Assembly (NCBI GenBank): GCA_035631615.1
Contig: DASQIK010000065.1
Location: 18,500 to 82,499 of the forward strand
Direction: 5' to 3'
DNA from: UBA5189 sp035631615
Lineage (GTDB): Bacteria; Chloroflexota; Limnocylindria; Limnocylindrales; CSP1-4
DNA: 64,000 nucleotides
Of the stretch, positions 7,869-16,723 are shown piece by piece. Position numbers and translations under genes: made by a program. Within the stretch, counting starts at the first letter, position 1; each line of letters starts with the position of its first letter. Below the pieces are notes generated by a model. That model was not told where the DNA came from. It ran no database searches and was given only the letters and a program-made list of their open reading frames with translations.

Positions 7869-8804
7869 GTGGGCGATCGCGTTCGGATCTACGAGGTCGG
7901 ACCGCGCGACGGGCTCCAGAACGAGGCCACGGCGATCCCGCTCGAGACGAAGCTGGGGTTCATCGGTCGCCTCGCGGCCGCCGGCCTGCGGGACATCGAG
8001 GCGACGAGCTTCGTGTCGCCGAAGGCCATTCCCCAGCTGGCGGATGCCGACGCTCTGGTCCCACGGCTGCCGCACGCTCCCGCCGGGAGCGCGTCCGTCA
8101 GGTACCCGGTCCTTGTCCCCAATGAGCGCGGCATGGCCCGTGCGGAGGCGGCCGGCGCGACGGCGCTCGCCGTCTTCACCGCGGCCACCGACGCGTTCAC
8201 GGAGCGCAACATCGGGATGACGATCGAGGAGTCGCTCGCCGCCTTCGAGCCGGTGCTCCGGCGCGCGGCCGACCTCGGCTGGTGGCGCCGCGGCTACGTC
8301 TCGACCGCGTTCGGCTGCCCGTACACGGGCGCCGTCGATCCGCACCGGGCGGTCGCCGTCGCGGTGCGCCTCCTGGAGCTCGGCGTCGACGAGGTCTGCT
8401 TCGGCGACACGATCGGCGTGGGGGTCCCGGACCAGGTCCGGGCGCTGACCGATGCCGCCACGGGAGCGGGAATCGAGCTGCGCCAGATGGCGTACCACTT
8501 CCACGACACACGGGGCACGGCGCTCGCCAACGTCGTCGCCGGGCTCGACGCGGGGGTTCGCTGCTTCGACAGCTCGACCGGCGGCACGGGCGGCTGTCCC
8601 TACGCTCCCGGCGCTGCCGGCAATCTCGCGACCGAGGACCTCGTCTACCTGCTCGACGCGTCCGGCTTCGAGCACGGCGTCGACCTCGTCGGCGTTCTCG
8701 ACGCGGCGCGCTTCATCGCGGCGGCGCTGGGCAAGCCCCTGTCGTCGAAGGTCGGGCAGGCCGGGGGCTGGGATGCGGCAACCGGCGCGCCGATCGGCCG
8801 CTGA
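7869..8804 (+). CDS. mvaB: hydroxymethylglutaryl-CoA lyase
   Basis: The 311-residue protein is a TIM-barrel DRE-metallolyase that would split HMG-CoA into acetoacetate and acetyl-CoA, the last step of leucine catabolism. It shows YEVGPRDGLQNE at the N-terminus, the FGDTIGVG and YHFHDTRGTA metal-site segments, and the HMG-CoA lyase loop GGCPYAPGAAGN with the catalytic cysteine. Length matches bacterial family members. The start is GTG 7869, 17 bases after the small gene's stop, with a GAGGA element overlapping that stop. Confidence 0.95.
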   Translation: MGDRVRIYEVGPRDGLQNEATAIPLETKLGFIGRLAAAGLRDIEATSFVSPKAIPQLADADALVPRLPHAPAGSASVRYPVLVPNERGMARAEAAGATALAVFTAATDAFTERNIGMTIEESLAAFEPVLRRAADLGWWRRGYVSTAFGCPYTGAVDPHRAVAVAVRLLELGVDEVCFGDTIGVGVPDQVRALTDAATGAGIELRQMAYHFHDTRGTALANVVAGLDAGVRCFDSSTGGTGGCPYAPGAAGNLATEDLVYLLDASGFEHGVDLVGVLDAARFIAAALGKPLSSKVGQAGGWDAATGAPIGR

Positions 8805-8814
8805 AGTTTTGGCA

Positions 8815-8820
8815 TAGCAT
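8815..8820 (+). promoter_or_regulatory. -10 hexamer TAGCAT before the HNH gene
   Basis: TAGCAT lies 9 bases before the ATG at 8830, just after the lyase stop. Confidence 0.5.
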
Positions 8821-8829
8821 CCGCCCACG

Positions 8830-9345
8830 ATGAACGGCGTCGTGCTCGTGCTGAACCAGGATTACGAACCGCTGAACGTGACGAACCTCCCGCGGGCGTT
8901 CCGGCTCGTGTTCGGCGCGAAGGCCGAGGTCCTCGAGTACGACCACCAGGTCATCCGGACCGTGCGCCAGGAGTTCCACGCGCCGTCGGTCATCCGGCTC
9001 CAGCATCGAGTCCACCGGCCGCGGCCGCGGGTCAAGCTCACCCGCCGCGAGGTCTTCGCCCGAGACCGGCACACCTGCCAGTACTGCGGCCGCGTGGCGT
9101 CGGACATGACGCTCGACCACATCCTGCCGCGCCACCGGGGCGGATCGCACACCTGGGACAACCTCGTCGCTGCGTGCAAGCCGTGCAACCACCGGAAGGG
9201 CGGCAAGACCCCCGAGGAAGCCCGCGTCCGCCTGCTCCGGCCGCCGTTCGAGCCGCGCAGCGACCTGTACTCCCTGTTCACGCCATACCTCGCCGACGAG
9301 CGCAACGAGGCCTGGCGCAGCTACCTGTTCCTGGGCCGGAACTAG
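8830..9345 (+). CDS. HNH endonuclease family protein
   Basis: The 171-residue protein has an HNH nuclease core at residues about 75-125: RDRHTCQYCG, then LDHILPRHRGG with the first catalytic histidine, then WDNLVAACKPCNHRKG. Two CxxC pairs would bind a structural zinc. The N-terminal 60 residues (VLNQDYEPLNV onward) match the common stand-alone HNH proteins found widely in bacteria, often annotated only as HNH endonuclease. There is no phage or restriction gene nearby, so it is probably a housekeeping member of unknown substrate. Confidence 0.9.
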   Translation: MNGVVLVLNQDYEPLNVTNLPRAFRLVFGAKAEVLEYDHQVIRTVRQEFHAPSVIRLQHRVHRPRPRVKLTRREVFARDRHTCQYCGRVASDMTLDHILPRHRGGSHTWDNLVAACKPCNHRKGGKTPEEARVRLLRPPFEPRSDLYSLFTPYLADERNEAWRSYLFLGRN

Positions 9346-9398
9346 GCGGCTCATCGCGGCGGGCGCTCGCGGTCGGACGACCGTGGCACCCTGCACCC

Positions 9399-10757
9399 AT
9401 GACGGTTCGGATCGAGCCACCGGCGGCCGTGGTCGCGCTGATGGATCGCCTGTGGGCGCGCGGCCATGCCGCGTACGTCGTCGGCGGCTCGGTGCGCGAT
9501 GTCATCATCGGGCGGACCCCTGAGGACTGGGATCTCGCGTCGGACGCCCTCCCCGACCAGCTCCTCGCCATGTTTCCCGGCGCGGAGTACGAGAACAAGT
9601 TCGGGACCGTCTCGGTTCGCGAGCAGGGTGAGGGCTACCAGATCACGACATTCCGAACCGACCACGACTACGCCGACTTCCGCCGTCCGCACCGGGTCGA
9701 GTTCGGAACCGACCTGCGACTCGATCTCGCGCGACGCGACTTCACGGCGAACGCGATCGCGTGGGGAGCGCCGGCTCCGGACGAGGGCGATCGGCCGGCT
9801 GCGGTCCTGGTCGACCCGCTCGACGGCGTCACGGACATCGAGGCCCGGACGCTCCGCGCCGTGGGCGAGCCCGCGGCCCGCTTCCGCGAGGACGCGCTGC
9901 GCATGGTTCGGGCCGTCCGTCTCGCGGCCGTGCTCGAGTTCACGATCGAGCCCGCCACGTTCGCGGCGATTCGCGCGAACGCGGCCCTGGCGGGTCATGT
10001 CTCCGGCGAGCGGCTCGCCGCGGAACTCCAGAAGCTGCTCCTCGCGGCCCGCCCGTCGATCGGCTTGCGGTTGATGGCCGAGTCCGGCCTGCTCGCGGTC
10101 GTGCTGCCCGAGCTCGAGGCACAACGCGGCGTGCCGCAGAACAAGGTCCCGGGTGAGGACCTGTTCGACCACACGCTGCGGACCGTCGATGCCACGCCAG
10201 CCGACCGGCCGGTCGTGCGCCTCGCCGCCCTCCTGCACGACATCGGCAAGCCGTCGACGATCGAGGACGGGCCGTTCCGCGGCCACGAGGTGGTCGGGGC
10301 CGACGTGGCGGCGACCCTGCTCGACCGGCTCCGCGTCCCGCGGACCGCCAGCGAGCGGGTCGTCCATCTCGTCCGCAACCACATGTTCACGTACGAACCG
10401 GACTGGGGCGACGCCGGGGTGCGCCGGTTCATCCAGCGAACAGGCGCCGACTCGATCGACGACCTGTTCACGCTCCGAGCCGCCGACAACATCGGCAGCG
10501 GGCTCGACCCGGAGGCGCACGACCTCACCGGCCTGCGGGCGCGCGTGGCGGCGGAGCTCGCGTCCTCGGTCGTGCTCGATCGGTCGCGACTGGCGGTCCA
10601 CGGCGACGACCTGATGGCCGAGCTCGGCGTCCCGGCCGGCCCCCGGCTCGGGCGGATCCTCGACCGGCTTCTCGAGCTCGTGATCGCCGACCCGAGCCGC
10701 AACGACCGCGCGACGCTGCTGCTCCTTGCCTCGTCGATGCTGGCGGACGAGCCGTGA
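9399..10757 (+). CDS. cca: CCA tRNA nucleotidyltransferase with HD domain
   Basis: The product is 452 residues. The class II nucleotidyltransferase head is clear: YVVGGSVRDVIIGRTPEDWDLASD with the catalytic acidic residues, then RRDFTANAI and the RFREDALRMVRAVRLA template segment. An HD phosphohydrolase domain follows (LLHDIGKP at about 283-290). The enzyme adds or repairs the 3' CCA of tRNAs. This matters here because the tRNA-Glu gene in the window does not encode CCA. A CACCCT hexamer 6 bases before the start may be a weak -10. The stop overlaps the next gene by 4 bases. Confidence 0.93.
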   Translation: MTVRIEPPAAVVALMDRLWARGHAAYVVGGSVRDVIIGRTPEDWDLASDALPDQLLAMFPGAEYENKFGTVSVREQGEGYQITTFRTDHDYADFRRPHRVEFGTDLRLDLARRDFTANAIAWGAPAPDEGDRPAAVLVDPLDGVTDIEARTLRAVGEPAARFREDALRMVRAVRLAAVLEFTIEPATFAAIRANAALAGHVSGERLAAELQKLLLAARPSIGLRLMAESGLLAVVLPELEAQRGVPQNKVPGEDLFDHTLRTVDATPADRPVVRLAALLHDIGKPSTIEDGPFRGHEVVGADVAATLLDRLRVPRTASERVVHLVRNHMFTYEPDWGDAGVRRFIQRTGADSIDDLFTLRAADNIGSGLDPEAHDLTGLRARVAAELASSVVLDRSRLAVHGDDLMAELGVPAGPRLGRILDRLLELVIADPSRNDRATLLLLASSMLADEP

Positions 10758-11122
10758 TCGAGCGGCTGCTCGCCGCCGAGTCGGCGCTGGCGAGCGATGA
10801 GCTCGACGCCGCGGAGCGCCAGTTCAACCTGGTGGCCGACGCGGACCCGCGGAACGCGATTGCGGTCGTCGGGCTGGCGCGGATCGCGGAGCGGCGTGGC
10901 GACGGGTTCTCGGCCCGTGCGCTCGCCCTCCGCGCGCTCGACATCGATCCCGACGAGGCGGCCGCCGCGCGGCTGCTCCGCGACCTCGATCGCGAGCTCC
11001 TCGAGCCGGCGGCACCCGTGGCGGTGGTGCCGGCCCCAGCTGCGGCGCCGGCCGTGCCCTCGAGCCCCACGCGCGCGCCGTGGTGGCGCCGCTGGCTCGA
11101 CCGCCTGCGTGGTCGAGGCTGA
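10754..11122 (+). CDS. small TPR-like protein
   Basis: The 122-residue protein has two helix-turn-helix TPR-like units (residues about 1-70, with DELDAAERQFNLVADADPRN) and then a Pro/Ala-rich linker ending in a basic, Trp-containing tail. It begins with GTG in a GTGA overlap with cca, so the two are probably co-translated. No partner can be named. A membrane-surface contact through the amphipathic tail is possible. Confidence 0.7.
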   Translation: MIERLLAAESALASDELDAAERQFNLVADADPRNAIAVVGLARIAERRGDGFSARALALRALDIDPDEAAAARLLRDLDRELLEPAAPVAVVPAPAAAPAVPSSPTRAPWWRRWLDRLRGRG

Positions 11123-11129
11123 CCCCGGC

Positions 11130-11135
11130 TACCCT
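11130..11135 (+). promoter_or_regulatory. -10 hexamer TACCCT before galE
   Basis: TACCCT is 6 bases before the ATG at 11142. Confidence 0.5.
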
Positions 11136-11141
11136 GCGGCG

Positions 11142-12134
11142 ATGCGCATCCTCGTGACCGGCGGCGCCGGGTATGTCGGCTCGGTCTCCGTGGAGCTCCT
11201 CGTCGAGCGCGGCCACGAGGTCCTCGTGCTGGACAACCACGCGACCGGCGTCGGAACGGCGGACCTCGCGGGCGCGGAGCTGGTGGACGGCACGTATGGC
11301 GATCGAGACGCCGTTCGAGCGCTGCTTGCCGACCGGGGCATCGAGGCCGTCCTCCACTGCGCGGCGCGCTCGGTGGTGCCCGAGTCGGTGCGCAACCCGG
11401 CCCTGTACTACGTGGAGAACGTCCAGGGCGGAATCGCGCTGCTCGAGGCGATGCGCCTCGCCGGCGTCAATCGCCTCGTGATCTCGTCCACGGCGGCCGT
11501 GTACGGGGAGCCCGACGAGGTGCCGATCCCGGAGGACGCGCCCCTCCGCCCGATCAACACCTACGGCGAGACGAAGCGCACGCTCGAGACGGCGGCGGGC
11601 TGGTACGCGTCCGCCTACGGCCTCCGGCCGGTGGCGCTGCGGTATTTCAACGTGGCCGGTGCGAGCGCGCGGAACGCCGAGCGCCACGACCCCGAGCCGC
11701 ACCTGATCCCGAACCTGCTGAAGGCGGTCCGCAACGGGCAGCCGTTCACGCTCACCGGCACCGACTACCCGACGCCCGACGGCACCACGATTCGCGACTA
11801 CCTCCACGTGCTCGACCTGGCCGATGCCCACCTGGCCGCGCTCGAGGCGACGGCACCCGGCGATCCGCGGACGGAGGGGTTGCTCGCGCTGAACCTCGGG
11901 AGCGGGCGCGGGTTCGGCGTTCGGGAGGTGATCGCCGAGGTCGAGCGCGTGCTCGGCCAGCGCCTCGAGGTCAGGGAGGGCCCGCGCCGAGGCGGCGATC
12001 CGCCGGCGCTCGTCGCGAAGATCGACCGGGCGCATGACGTCCTCGGCTGGACCCCGGCGCGCTCGACCCTCGAGGAGATGATCGGCTCGGCCTGGGCGAT
12101 GGTTCCGGGCGGAGCAGCCGGCGGAGCCGCCTGA
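11142..12134 (+). CDS. galE: UDP-glucose 4-epimerase
   Basis: The 330-residue protein is an extended short-chain dehydrogenase. It has the NAD motif TGGAGYVGS at residues 6-14, HCAARSVVPESV, SSTAAVYGEP with the catalytic serine region, and the YGETK catalytic Tyr/Lys pair, followed by RYFNVAGA and the TIRDYLHVLDLA segment typical of GalE. It interconverts UDP-glucose and UDP-galactose. Its own promoter lies in the end of the previous gene region. A short hairpin overlaps its stop codon. Confidence 0.93.
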   Translation: MRILVTGGAGYVGSVSVELLVERGHEVLVLDNHATGVGTADLAGAELVDGTYGDRDAVRALLADRGIEAVLHCAARSVVPESVRNPALYYVENVQGGIALLEAMRLAGVNRLVISSTAAVYGEPDEVPIPEDAPLRPINTYGETKRTLETAAGWYASAYGLRPVALRYFNVAGASARNAERHDPEPHLIPNLLKAVRNGQPFTLTGTDYPTPDGTTIRDYLHVLDLADAHLAALEATAPGDPRTEGLLALNLGSGRGFGVREVIAEVERVLGQRLEVREGPRRGGDPPALVAKIDRAHDVLGWTPARSTLEEMIGSAWAMVPGGAAGGAA

Positions 12135-12146
12135 GGCTCAGGCCTC
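12133..12146 (+). terminator. short hairpin overlapping the galE stop
   Basis: GAGGC, a 4-base loop TCAG, and GCCTC form a 5-bp stem that begins within the TGA. No T tract follows, so terminator activity is uncertain. Confidence 0.3.
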
Positions 12147-12255
12147 GCGATTCCAGATGGGCGCGGCCATCGGCCCGCGGCGCTCCGGCGGCGCCAGGAC
12201 GTCGACCTCGCCCGAGCCATCCGGTCCCTCCGGGCCGGATCATAACGATCGGTGG

Positions 12256-12261
12256 TACGGT
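12256..12261 (+). promoter_or_regulatory. -10 hexamer TACGGT before the glycosyltransferase operon
   Basis: TACGGT is 6 bases before the GTG at 12268 and would head the three-gene operon running to 16698. Confidence 0.5.
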
Positions 12262-12267
12262 GAGTTC

Positions 12268-13632
12268 GTGCCTCAGCCCGCGCTGACGCCGGCCATCCGA
12301 GAAGAGATTGCCCGTCTCGAGCGAGCGGACATCATGGTCGGCATCCCGAGCTTCAAGAACGCCGCGACGATCGGCTATGTCGTCCGGGCGGCTCAGGCCG
12401 GCCTCGTCCAGTACTTCCCCGACCTCCGGCCGGTCGTGGTGAACTCCGATGCGGGGTCGCCGGACGGGACCGGGCGGGTCGTGATCGAGACCGAGCCGCC
12501 CGACTACGTCGAGCGCATCCTCCTGGTCAGGCCCCGCAACAAGCTGGCACGCGTCACCCTCACCTATCCGGAGATCGACGGCACCGGCGGCAAGGGCGCC
12601 GCGCTGCGCACCATCTTCGAGATGGCGGCCGCACTCGAGGTCGAGGCGCTGGTGGTGGTCGACTCGGACCTGCGGAGCATCGCGCCCGAGTGGATCGAGC
12701 TCCTCGCCGGCCCGATCCTCAAGGGTGGCTATGACTTCGTCGCCCCGCTGTACGCGCGCCACAAGCACGACGGCACGATCACCAACTCGGTCACCTACCC
12801 GCTCACCCGTGCCCTCTACGGCCTCCGGGTCCGGCAACCGATCGGCGGCGACTTCGGCGTCTCGGGCGATCTCGTTCGGCACTACCTCGACGCGGGGCAC
12901 TGGACGCCCGAGGTGTCGCGCTTTGGGATCGACATCTGGATGACGACGCTCGCGGAGACCGGCGGATTCGCCGTCTGCCAGGCCCGGCTCGGCGCGAAGA
13001 TCCACGACCCGAAGGACCCTGGCGCCGACCTCGGGCCGATGTTCCGGCAGGTGGTGACCACGATCCTGCGGCTCGCCGTCGCGAATGCCGACCGGTGGTC
13101 CTCGATCACGGGCAGCCACGACGTGCCGGCCTACGGCTTCGAGCGCGTCATCGATCCGCCGCCGCTCGAGGTGAACGTGCTGCGCCTCCTGTCCGAGTTC
13201 CACGCCGCTGCACTGACCATGGGCGGCACCTGGGCCCGGATGCTGTCCGCCGACACCACGGCGGCCGTCCGGGGGCTCGCCGCGGAGGCGGGCGCCGTCG
13301 CGGACCACGTCCGGTCCATGCTCGAGACCGACGCGCCCGGGAGCGAGCGGCCGCGCACCGCCGAGATGTCCGCGGCTGCGGCGGGCTTCGCGTTCCCCGA
13401 TGCGGTCTGGGCGCGCGTGATCTACGACCTGGTCATCGCAGCGCGAGATCGGCCGGAAGACCTCGACGCCTTCGTGGCCGCGCTCGTCCCGGTCTACTTC
13501 GGGCGCGTGGCGAGCGCCGTCATCGAGAACCGCGACCTGTCGACCGATCGCGCCGAGGACAGCGTCGAGCGCCAGGCGCGCGAGTTCGAGCGGCTCAAGC
13601 CGTACCTCGTCAACCGCTGGGCGCGCGGCTGA
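12268..13632 (+). CDS. GT-A fold glycosyltransferase, possibly for glycosylglycerate-type solutes
   Basis: The product is 454 residues. The nucleotide-sugar fold is shown by VGIPSFKNAATI near the N-terminus, a GTGGKGAALR segment, the VVVDSDLRS metal motif (Asp132 and Asp134) and GGDFGVSGDLV. The order of motifs resembles GT78 mannosylglycerate synthases as I remember them, but identity cannot be measured here. The C-terminal 170 residues are helical and unassigned. The gene is followed with a 1-base overlap by a glucosyl-3-phosphoglycerate synthase fusion and then a glycerate kinase, which supports a role in glycerate-based compatible solutes. GTG 12268 was chosen from the promoter; an upstream ATG at 12157 would add a low-complexity extension. 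Confidence 0.75.
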   Translation: MPQPALTPAIREEIARLERADIMVGIPSFKNAATIGYVVRAAQAGLVQYFPDLRPVVVNSDAGSPDGTGRVVIETEPPDYVERILLVRPRNKLARVTLTYPEIDGTGGKGAALRTIFEMAAALEVEALVVVDSDLRSIAPEWIELLAGPILKGGYDFVAPLYARHKHDGTITNSVTYPLTRALYGLRVRQPIGGDFGVSGDLVRHYLDAGHWTPEVSRFGIDIWMTTLAETGGFAVCQARLGAKIHDPKDPGADLGPMFRQVVTTILRLAVANADRWSSITGSHDVPAYGFERVIDPPPLEVNVLRLLSEFHAAALTMGGTWARMLSADTTAAVRGLAAEAGAVADHVRSMLETDAPGSERPRTAEMSAAAAGFAFPDAVWARVIYDLVIAARDRPEDLDAFVAALVPVYFGRVASAVIENRDLSTDRAEDSVERQAREFERLKPYLVNRWARG

Positions 13633-15566
13633 TGACGACGTCCGCCCGATCGACGCGCTCGCGCGTCCTGATTCCGGTCGCGAACCCTGCTACGGCGGAG
13701 GAGCTGATCCGGCTCGGCGCCGACCTGCTCGATTCGGAGGGCGGCTCGCTCACGGCCCTCGGGATCGTCGAGGTGCCGGAGGGCATGGCGCTCTCGGAGG
13801 GCGCGACGCGCGCCCGGCACGCGCGGCGCCTGCTCCAGCGCGTGCTCGACTTCGTGCCCCACGGCACCCCGATCCACCCGATCGTCCGGATCGGCCGGCA
13901 CGCCGCCGAGGGCATCGTCGAGGCTGCAGCCGAGCTCGGCGCGGACCTGATCGTGTTCGGCTGGGGCGGCAAGTCGCCGGCCGGCCGCGAAGGGCTGATG
14001 AGCCCGTTCTCGGCGACGATCGAGGAGGTCATCCGCGATGCGCCGTGCGACATCGCCGTGGTCAAGCAGCGCGGCGCTCGTGACCTCAGGCGCGTCGTCG
14101 TCCCCGTCCGCGGCGGCCCGCACGCCGAGCTTGCGCTCCGGATCGGCGCCGCCATCGCGCGTCGCCACGACGCGACCCTGACAGCCCTGCACGTCGTGCC
14201 ACCCGGGATCACGCTCGCGGTTCGCGCGCAGGCGGAGCACGCGCTCACGGCGTTCGTCCGGCAGCACGTCGACGTCCCGGTGGAGACCCTCGTCCGCGAA
14301 GCATCCAACGTGCGCGCCGCGATCCTCCGCGAGGCCGATCACTCGGACATCGTGGTCATGGGTGCGGCCGCGCCCTCGGGCGCAAACGGGACGACCAGCG
14401 TGTTCGGCGCGATGCCCGAGGCGATCGCCGCCCGATCGCAGACGACGGTCGTGGTCGTGAAGACCCGCGAGACGATCGGGCGCCAGGTGTTCGACCAGCT
14501 CGCGTCGACCGCCGAGTCCCTCGTCGCCGCCGACCGCGCCGCGGAGGAATCGCGCGCCGTGCCAGCCCGCGTCGAGCGCTGGTTCGGCGAGTCGAACTTC
14601 CACCACGCGGAGTTCGCCGACCTGCGGCGCCTCGTCCAGCTCAAGGAGAAGCAGGGCCTCACGATCAGCCTCGTGCTCCCGACCCTCAACGAGGAGGAGA
14701 CGATCGGGCCGATCGTCCGGCGTGCGATCCGGGAGATGGTCGGGCGGGTGCCACTGCTCGACGAGGTGCTCGTGATGGACTCGTCGTCGACCGACCGGAC
14801 CCGCGAGATCGCCGAGGCCGAGGGCGCCCGCGTGGTCCAGCACCCTGAGGTGCTGGTCCGGTACGGCAGCTTCCACGGCAAGGGCGAATCGCTCTGGAAG
14901 TCGCTGTACGAGACCAGTGGCGACCTCGTCGTGTGGGCCGACACGGACGTCCGCAACTGGCACCCGCGGATGGTCTATGGGACGCTCGGGCCGCTGCTCC
15001 ACGAGCCGCGCCTCCAGTACGTGAAGGGCTACTACCAGCGCCCGATCGTGGAGGGCGGCGTGTTGCGCGAGGGCGGCGGCGGCCGCGTCACGGAGCTCGT
15101 CGCGCGACCGCTGATCAACCTCTTCTTCCCCGAGCTGTCCGGGTTCATCCAGCCGCTGAGCGGTGAGTACGCGGGCCGGCGTTCGCTGCTGGAGCAGATC
15201 CCGTTCTTCACCGGCTACGCGGTCGAGATCGGCCACCTGATCGACGTCGCCGAGCGGGCGGGCCTCGACGGCCTCGGGCAGGTCGACCTGGAGCGGCGGG
15301 TCCATCGCAACCAGGAGCTCGAGGGCCTGTCGCGCATGAGCTTCGTGATCCTCCAGGCGGTCATGAAGCGGATCGAGGAGCGGCGCAAGGCGCGCCTGTT
15401 TGCCGAGCTCGGCTCCACGATGAAGCTGCCGCGCTCCGGCCGCGGTCGCCTGTCGCTCGAGGTCATCGAGCTCGCCGACCTGGAGCGCCCACCGATGGTC
15501 CGGATCCCCGAGTACGTCGAGCGCCGGGCGCTCACCGCCGCCCTCGTCGACACCGTCCTCGGCTGA
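13632..15566 (+). CDS. USP-USP-glucosyl-3-phosphoglycerate synthase fusion
   Basis: The 644-residue protein has three parts. Residues about 7-150 and 152-280 are tandem universal stress protein domains (RVLIPVANPA and RRVVVPVRGG starts; FGWGGK and VVMGAAAPSG near their ends), with nucleotide-binding glycines only partly kept. Residues about 345-640 are a GT81 GpgS catalytic domain: SLVLPTLNEEETIG, VMDSSSTDRT, VWADTDVRN metal motif, SGEYAGRRSLLEQIPF, and the RVHRNQEL stretch. GpgS transfers glucose from an NDP-glucose to 3-phosphoglycerate, giving the precursor of glucosylglycerate, a salt- and nitrogen-stress solute. The phosphatase for the second step is not in the window. The fusion suggests enzyme control by a stress or nucleotide signal (inference). 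The ATG overlaps the previous stop by 1 base. Confidence 0.88.
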   Translation: MTTSARSTRSRVLIPVANPATAEELIRLGADLLDSEGGSLTALGIVEVPEGMALSEGATRARHARRLLQRVLDFVPHGTPIHPIVRIGRHAAEGIVEAAAELGADLIVFGWGGKSPAGREGLMSPFSATIEEVIRDAPCDIAVVKQRGARDLRRVVVPVRGGPHAELALRIGAAIARRHDATLTALHVVPPGITLAVRAQAEHALTAFVRQHVDVPVETLVREASNVRAAILREADHSDIVVMGAAAPSGANGTTSVFGAMPEAIAARSQTTVVVVKTRETIGRQVFDQLASTAESLVAADRAAEESRAVPARVERWFGESNFHHAEFADLRRLVQLKEKQGLTISLVLPTLNEEETIGPIVRRAIREMVGRVPLLDEVLVMDSSSTDRTREIAEAEGARVVQHPEVLVRYGSFHGKGESLWKSLYETSGDLVVWADTDVRNWHPRMVYGTLGPLLHEPRLQYVKGYYQRPIVEGGVLREGGGGRVTELVARPLINLFFPELSGFIQPLSGEYAGRRSLLEQIPFFTGYAVEIGHLIDVAERAGLDGLGQVDLERRVHRNQELEGLSRMSFVILQAVMKRIEERRKARLFAELGSTMKLPRSGRGRLSLEVIELADLERPPMVRIPEYVERRALTAALVDTVLG

Positions 15567-15567
15567 C

Positions 15568-16698
15568 GTGCCGGTGGCCCGCGCCGCCCGACCGCTGCGC
15601 GTCGTCGTGGCGCCCGATTCGTTCAAGGGCTCGCTGACCTCCGTCGAGGTCGCACTGGCGCTGGCCGCGGGCTGGCGCGCCGCCCGGCCGGACGACGAGC
15701 TGCTGCTCGCGCCGCTGGCCGATGGTGGTGAGGGCACGCTCGTTGCGATTGCGGCGGCGGGCGGCTGGGACTGGCGCACGACCAAGGCGACCGACCCGAT
15801 CGGGCGCCCGGTCGCGGCCCGCTGGCTGCGCTCGGCCGACGGCCGGCGGGCGGTCGTCGAGCTGGCCGAGGCATCAGGGCTGTCGCGGCTCGCGGAGGCG
15901 GAGCGAGACCCGATCGGGGCAACGACGCGGGGCACCGGTGAGGTCATCGACGCGGTCCTCGACGAGGGCATCACGTCGATCACGCTCGGCATCGGCGGGA
16001 GTGCGACGACCGATGGCGGCGCCGGCCTGCTGCGCGCACTCGGCGCGTCGATCGGTCCCGCGCACGTCGACCTGGGCGGCCTCGACCCGCGCCTGGCCGC
16101 CGTCGACCTCCGCATCGCCTGCGACGTCAGCAATCCGCTGCTCGGGCCGCGCGGGGCGGCCGCCACCTACGGGCCCCAGAAGGGTGCGACGCCGGGCGAT
16201 GTCGCGACGCTGGACGCTTCGCTCGCCGCCTACGCCGATCGGATGGCTGCTGCGACTGGCCGCGATGAGCGTGGGACACCCGGCGCCGGTGCCGCCGGCG
16301 GCACGGCGTTCGGATTGCTGTCGGTCGCGGCGCACTTCCGATCGGTGCGGCTCGTGCCCGGCGTCGAGGTCGTCATGAGCGAGACCGGCCTGCACGACAA
16401 GCTCGACGGCGCCGACCTCGTGATCACGGGCGAGGGTCGCATCGACAGCCAGACCGCCTATGGCAAGACCGCGCTGGGCGTCGCCCGGCTCGCCGGGACC
16501 GCCGGCGTCGCGTGCATCGCCGTCGGGGGCGGCGTCGATGCGGCGGGCGAGGCGATCCTGTGGGAGCTCGGCGCGATCGCGGTCGGCGTGTCGGAGGCGC
16601 CGATCGGCCTCGAGGCCGCGATGGCCGCCGGAAGCGGGCCGGTCGAGCGGTGCGGCAGGCGCCTGGCGCGCCTGTTCGCGATGGCCGAGCCGCGCTGA
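15568..16698 (+). CDS. glycerate kinase (GlxK/GarK type)
   Basis: The 376-residue protein shows the family start VVAPDSFKGSL, PLADGGEGTL, LGIGGSATTDGGAG, the GPQKGAT segment and DLVITGEGRIDSQT, all diagnostic of type I/II glycerate kinases. It phosphorylates D-glycerate, usually to 2-phosphoglycerate. It begins with GTG one base after the GpgS fusion stop, so it belongs to that operon. It could recycle glycerate released when glucosylglycerate is broken down. No glyoxylate genes are near, which makes the solute link more likely than the usual glyoxylate pathway. Confidence 0.92.
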   Translation: MPVARAARPLRVVVAPDSFKGSLTSVEVALALAAGWRAARPDDELLLAPLADGGEGTLVAIAAAGGWDWRTTKATDPIGRPVAARWLRSADGRRAVVELAEASGLSRLAEAERDPIGATTRGTGEVIDAVLDEGITSITLGIGGSATTDGGAGLLRALGASIGPAHVDLGGLDPRLAAVDLRIACDVSNPLLGPRGAAATYGPQKGATPGDVATLDASLAAYADRMAAATGRDERGTPGAGAAGGTAFGLLSVAAHFRSVRLVPGVEVVMSETGLHDKLDGADLVITGEGRIDSQTAYGKTALGVARLAGTAGVACIAVGGGVDAAGEAILWELGAIAVGVSEAPIGLEAAMAAGSGPVERCGRRLARLFAMAEPR

Positions 16699-16723
16699 CC
16701 TCGGCGGTCGCAGACTGAGCCGC

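Noticed and set aside
8830..9345. HNH gene as a sign of a mobile element or restriction system
   Set aside because: No methylase, integrase, terminal repeats or phage genes are near; the family is widespread as a single gene.
13494..16166. An 890-codon minus-strand open frame opposite GpgS and glycerate kinase
   Set aside because: It is an antisense shadow of three clear genes on the plus strand.
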